Shown: positions 63,062 to 64,000 of the stretch, piece after piece
Numbering within the stretch: the stretch's first letter is position 1
Layout: each line of letters starts with the position of its first letter
Origin: Intestinibacter bartlettii
Lineage (GTDB): Bacteria; Bacillota; Clostridia; Peptostreptococcales; Peptostreptococcaceae
Reading direction: 5' to 3' (one strand)
Length of the DNA: 64,000 bases
Assembly: GCF_000154445.1 (NCBI RefSeq)
Contig: NZ_DS499562.1
Made by a program: the position numbers and the translations under genes
The notes under the pieces: model-generated
Seen by the model: the letters and a program-made list of their open reading frames with translations, nothing else
What the model was told of the DNA's origin: nothing
The model's database searches: none

Positions 63062-63083
63062 TTTTAGCCTCACCGGACTAAAA
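63062..63083 (-). promoter_or_regulatory. PyrR-binding loop next to the pyrB ribosome site
   Basis: Minus strand AGTCCGGTGAGGCT (63066-63079) matches the PyrR loop consensus ARUCCNGNGAGGYU and sits in a TTTTAG/CTAAAA hairpin. AGGAGG follows immediately, so PyrR binding could block translation. No terminator was found between it and pyrB. Confidence 0.75.
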
Positions 63084-63282
63084 TTAAAAGTTATTTGTAT
63101 TCTGTTAGTAGGTTATCATTTTTATATTTTTATGTCAATAGATTGCCATAAATTATCAATTAAATAAGTCATTATTTTCAAAAGTTGATATAAAATTTTA
63201 TTATTTCGTACCTTTTTAATAATACCTATTTAACAAACTATAAATAACTTTACCGTAGTTATTTCTTTTTATTTTAGTTTGA

Positions 63283-63312
63283 TTGATTACTACTTATATT
63301 ATATGATATAAT
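63283..63312 (+). promoter_or_regulatory. Promoter upstream of the MATE gene
   Basis: TTGATT (63283-63288), 18-base spacer, TATAAT (63307-63312). Confidence 0.5.
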
Positions 63313-63340
63313 TTAATTGCTAACTAGTAGAAATACTAAA

Positions 63341-63398
63341 AGGCTATATATTTTCTCGTTTCTGAACAAAAACGGGCTGATATATAGCCTTTTTTTTA
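63341..63398 (+). terminator. Leader terminator/attenuator before the MATE gene
   Basis: Arms AGGCTATATA/TATATAGCCT with an inner CGTTT/AAACG pair, followed by eight T's. It lies ~20 bases after the predicted start of transcription and ~90 bases before the MATE ATG. Confidence 0.65.
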
Positions 63399-63484
63399 TA
63401 ACATATATAAAATTATACTCATTTTTGATTATGATTTCTTTTATATGTTTCAAAGAAATATTTATTTAATAAGGGGGTCGTTAA

Positions 63485-64000
63485 ATGGAAAAAACAAATC
63501 AAAACCAAATGGGGACTAAACCGATTGCTTCTTTAATTTTTACTATGGGATGTCCACCTATAGTCTCTATGTTTGTACAGTCTATGTATAACATAGTCGA
63601 TAGCATTTTTGTCGCAAAACTCGGTGAAAATGCACTAACTGCAGTATCGCTTGCCGCTCCAATCCAATATATATTATTAGCCGTTTCTGTCGGTGTAGGT
63701 GTTGGGATTAATTCTTATATCTCTAGAAATTTAGGGGCTGATAATATTGATGAGGCAAATAATACTGTTACCCACTCTATGATTTTAGCTCTTGCACATT
63801 CTGTTTTATTTATCATCTTGGGGTTATTATTTATCAAGCCATTTTTTAGAATTTATGCTAACAATGATGCAATTTTTTCCGATGGATGTAGTTACACTTA
63901 TATAGTAGTGTTGCTTTCATTCTCTTTATTTTTTCAACTTACTTTTGAAAAAGTTTTTCAAGCAACAGGAAAAATGTTGCTACCGACTATTTCACAAATA
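63485..64000 (+). CDS. MATE-family multidrug/cation exporter (3' end outside window)
   Basis: 172 codons visible, cut by the window end (family length ~450). 'TMGCPPIVSMFVQSMYNIVD' and 'AKLGENALTAVSLAAPIQYI' are the N-lobe motifs of the MATE (DinF/NorM-like) family, with four hydrophobic segments so far. Start fixed by AAGGGGG. Substrate unknown; drug or metabolite export is typical. Confidence 0.92.
   Translation, partial: MEKTNQNQMGTKPIASLIFTMGCPPIVSMFVQSMYNIVDSIFVAKLGENALTAVSLAAPIQYILLAVSVGVGVGINSYISRNLGADNIDEANNTVTHSMILALAHSVLFIILGLLFIKPFFRIYANNDAIFSDGCSYTYIVVLLSFSLFFQLTFEKVFQATGKMLLPTISQI

Overview
The window is AT-rich DNA from a low-GC, Gram-positive anaerobe of the Clostridia. A Peptostreptococcaceae-like organism (Clostridioides/Romboutsia/Peptostreptococcus relatives) fits best. 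The evidence is a purE-C-F-M-N-D-L cluster with a fused ~1250-residue PurL, a split larC read by frameshifting, a CIRCE-controlled groESL, a Cse60-like sporulation protein, class IB dihydroorotate dehydrogenase (pyrK-pyrD), several riboswitches and strong GGGGG-type ribosome sites. The species assignment is inference. No rRNA, tRNA or CRISPR array was seen.

Layout. 1-1032: 3' part cut off of a secreted BspA-type leucine-rich-repeat protein. 1232-10663: purine operon without purH. 11030-12900: AzgA-type nucleobase permease behind a cobalamin riboswitch. 13079-15160: lone glycogen branching enzyme. 15232-17502: cupin, an XRE/DUF3169 pair with a clear double operator, and a TetR regulator. 17671-19425: FGGY sugar kinase behind an FMN riboswitch. 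19566-24717: Fur-box flavodoxin, ROK kinase, molybdopterin oxidoreductase, lipase-like hydrolase and GNAT acetyltransferase. 24859-25077: a structured ~165-nt RNA with terminator (possible raiA motif). 25145-26074: a DUF362 fragment and a flavoprotein. 26250-33552: an eight-gene Lac-family PTS operon (GntR, ROK, IIB, IIC, GH1, ROK, IIA, ManA). 33781-33895: a ykkC-family riboswitch that no longer has an intact gene.

33974-39832: redox and small genes (DUF4405, flavodoxin under a MerR-type promoter, Fur-box AraC regulator, NimA-like protein, PIG-L deacetylase, papain-like amidase) and a NUDIX-MoaE fusion. 39998-43341: guaB-guaA behind a guanine riboswitch. 43427-45542: larB-larC for the nickel-pincer cofactor. 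45704-46326: broken gamma-glutamyltransferase. 46596-48535: groESL. 48776-49970: 8-oxoguanine glycosylase and Cse60. 50203-55743: nucleoside salvage operon (nupC-deoB-deoC-pdp) with a divergent GntR regulator and four repeated operator-like sites. 56012-56866: dead IS256-family transposase. 57056-59431: secreted SH3b protein with six near-identical DUF5011-type repeats. 59803-63083: pyrB-K-D-E with a PyrR-binding loop next to the pyrB ribosome site. 63485-64000: start of a MATE exporter, cut by the window end.

Nucleotide metabolism dominates: de novo purine, GMP branch, pyrimidine, nucleoside salvage and a nucleobase permease. The least expected items are riboswitch-gene pairings that do not match the usual regulons (FMN with an FGGY kinase; B12 with an AzgA permease), the NUDIX-MoaE fusion, and a PTS operon whose ManA and two ROK kinases point to a mannose-containing substrate.
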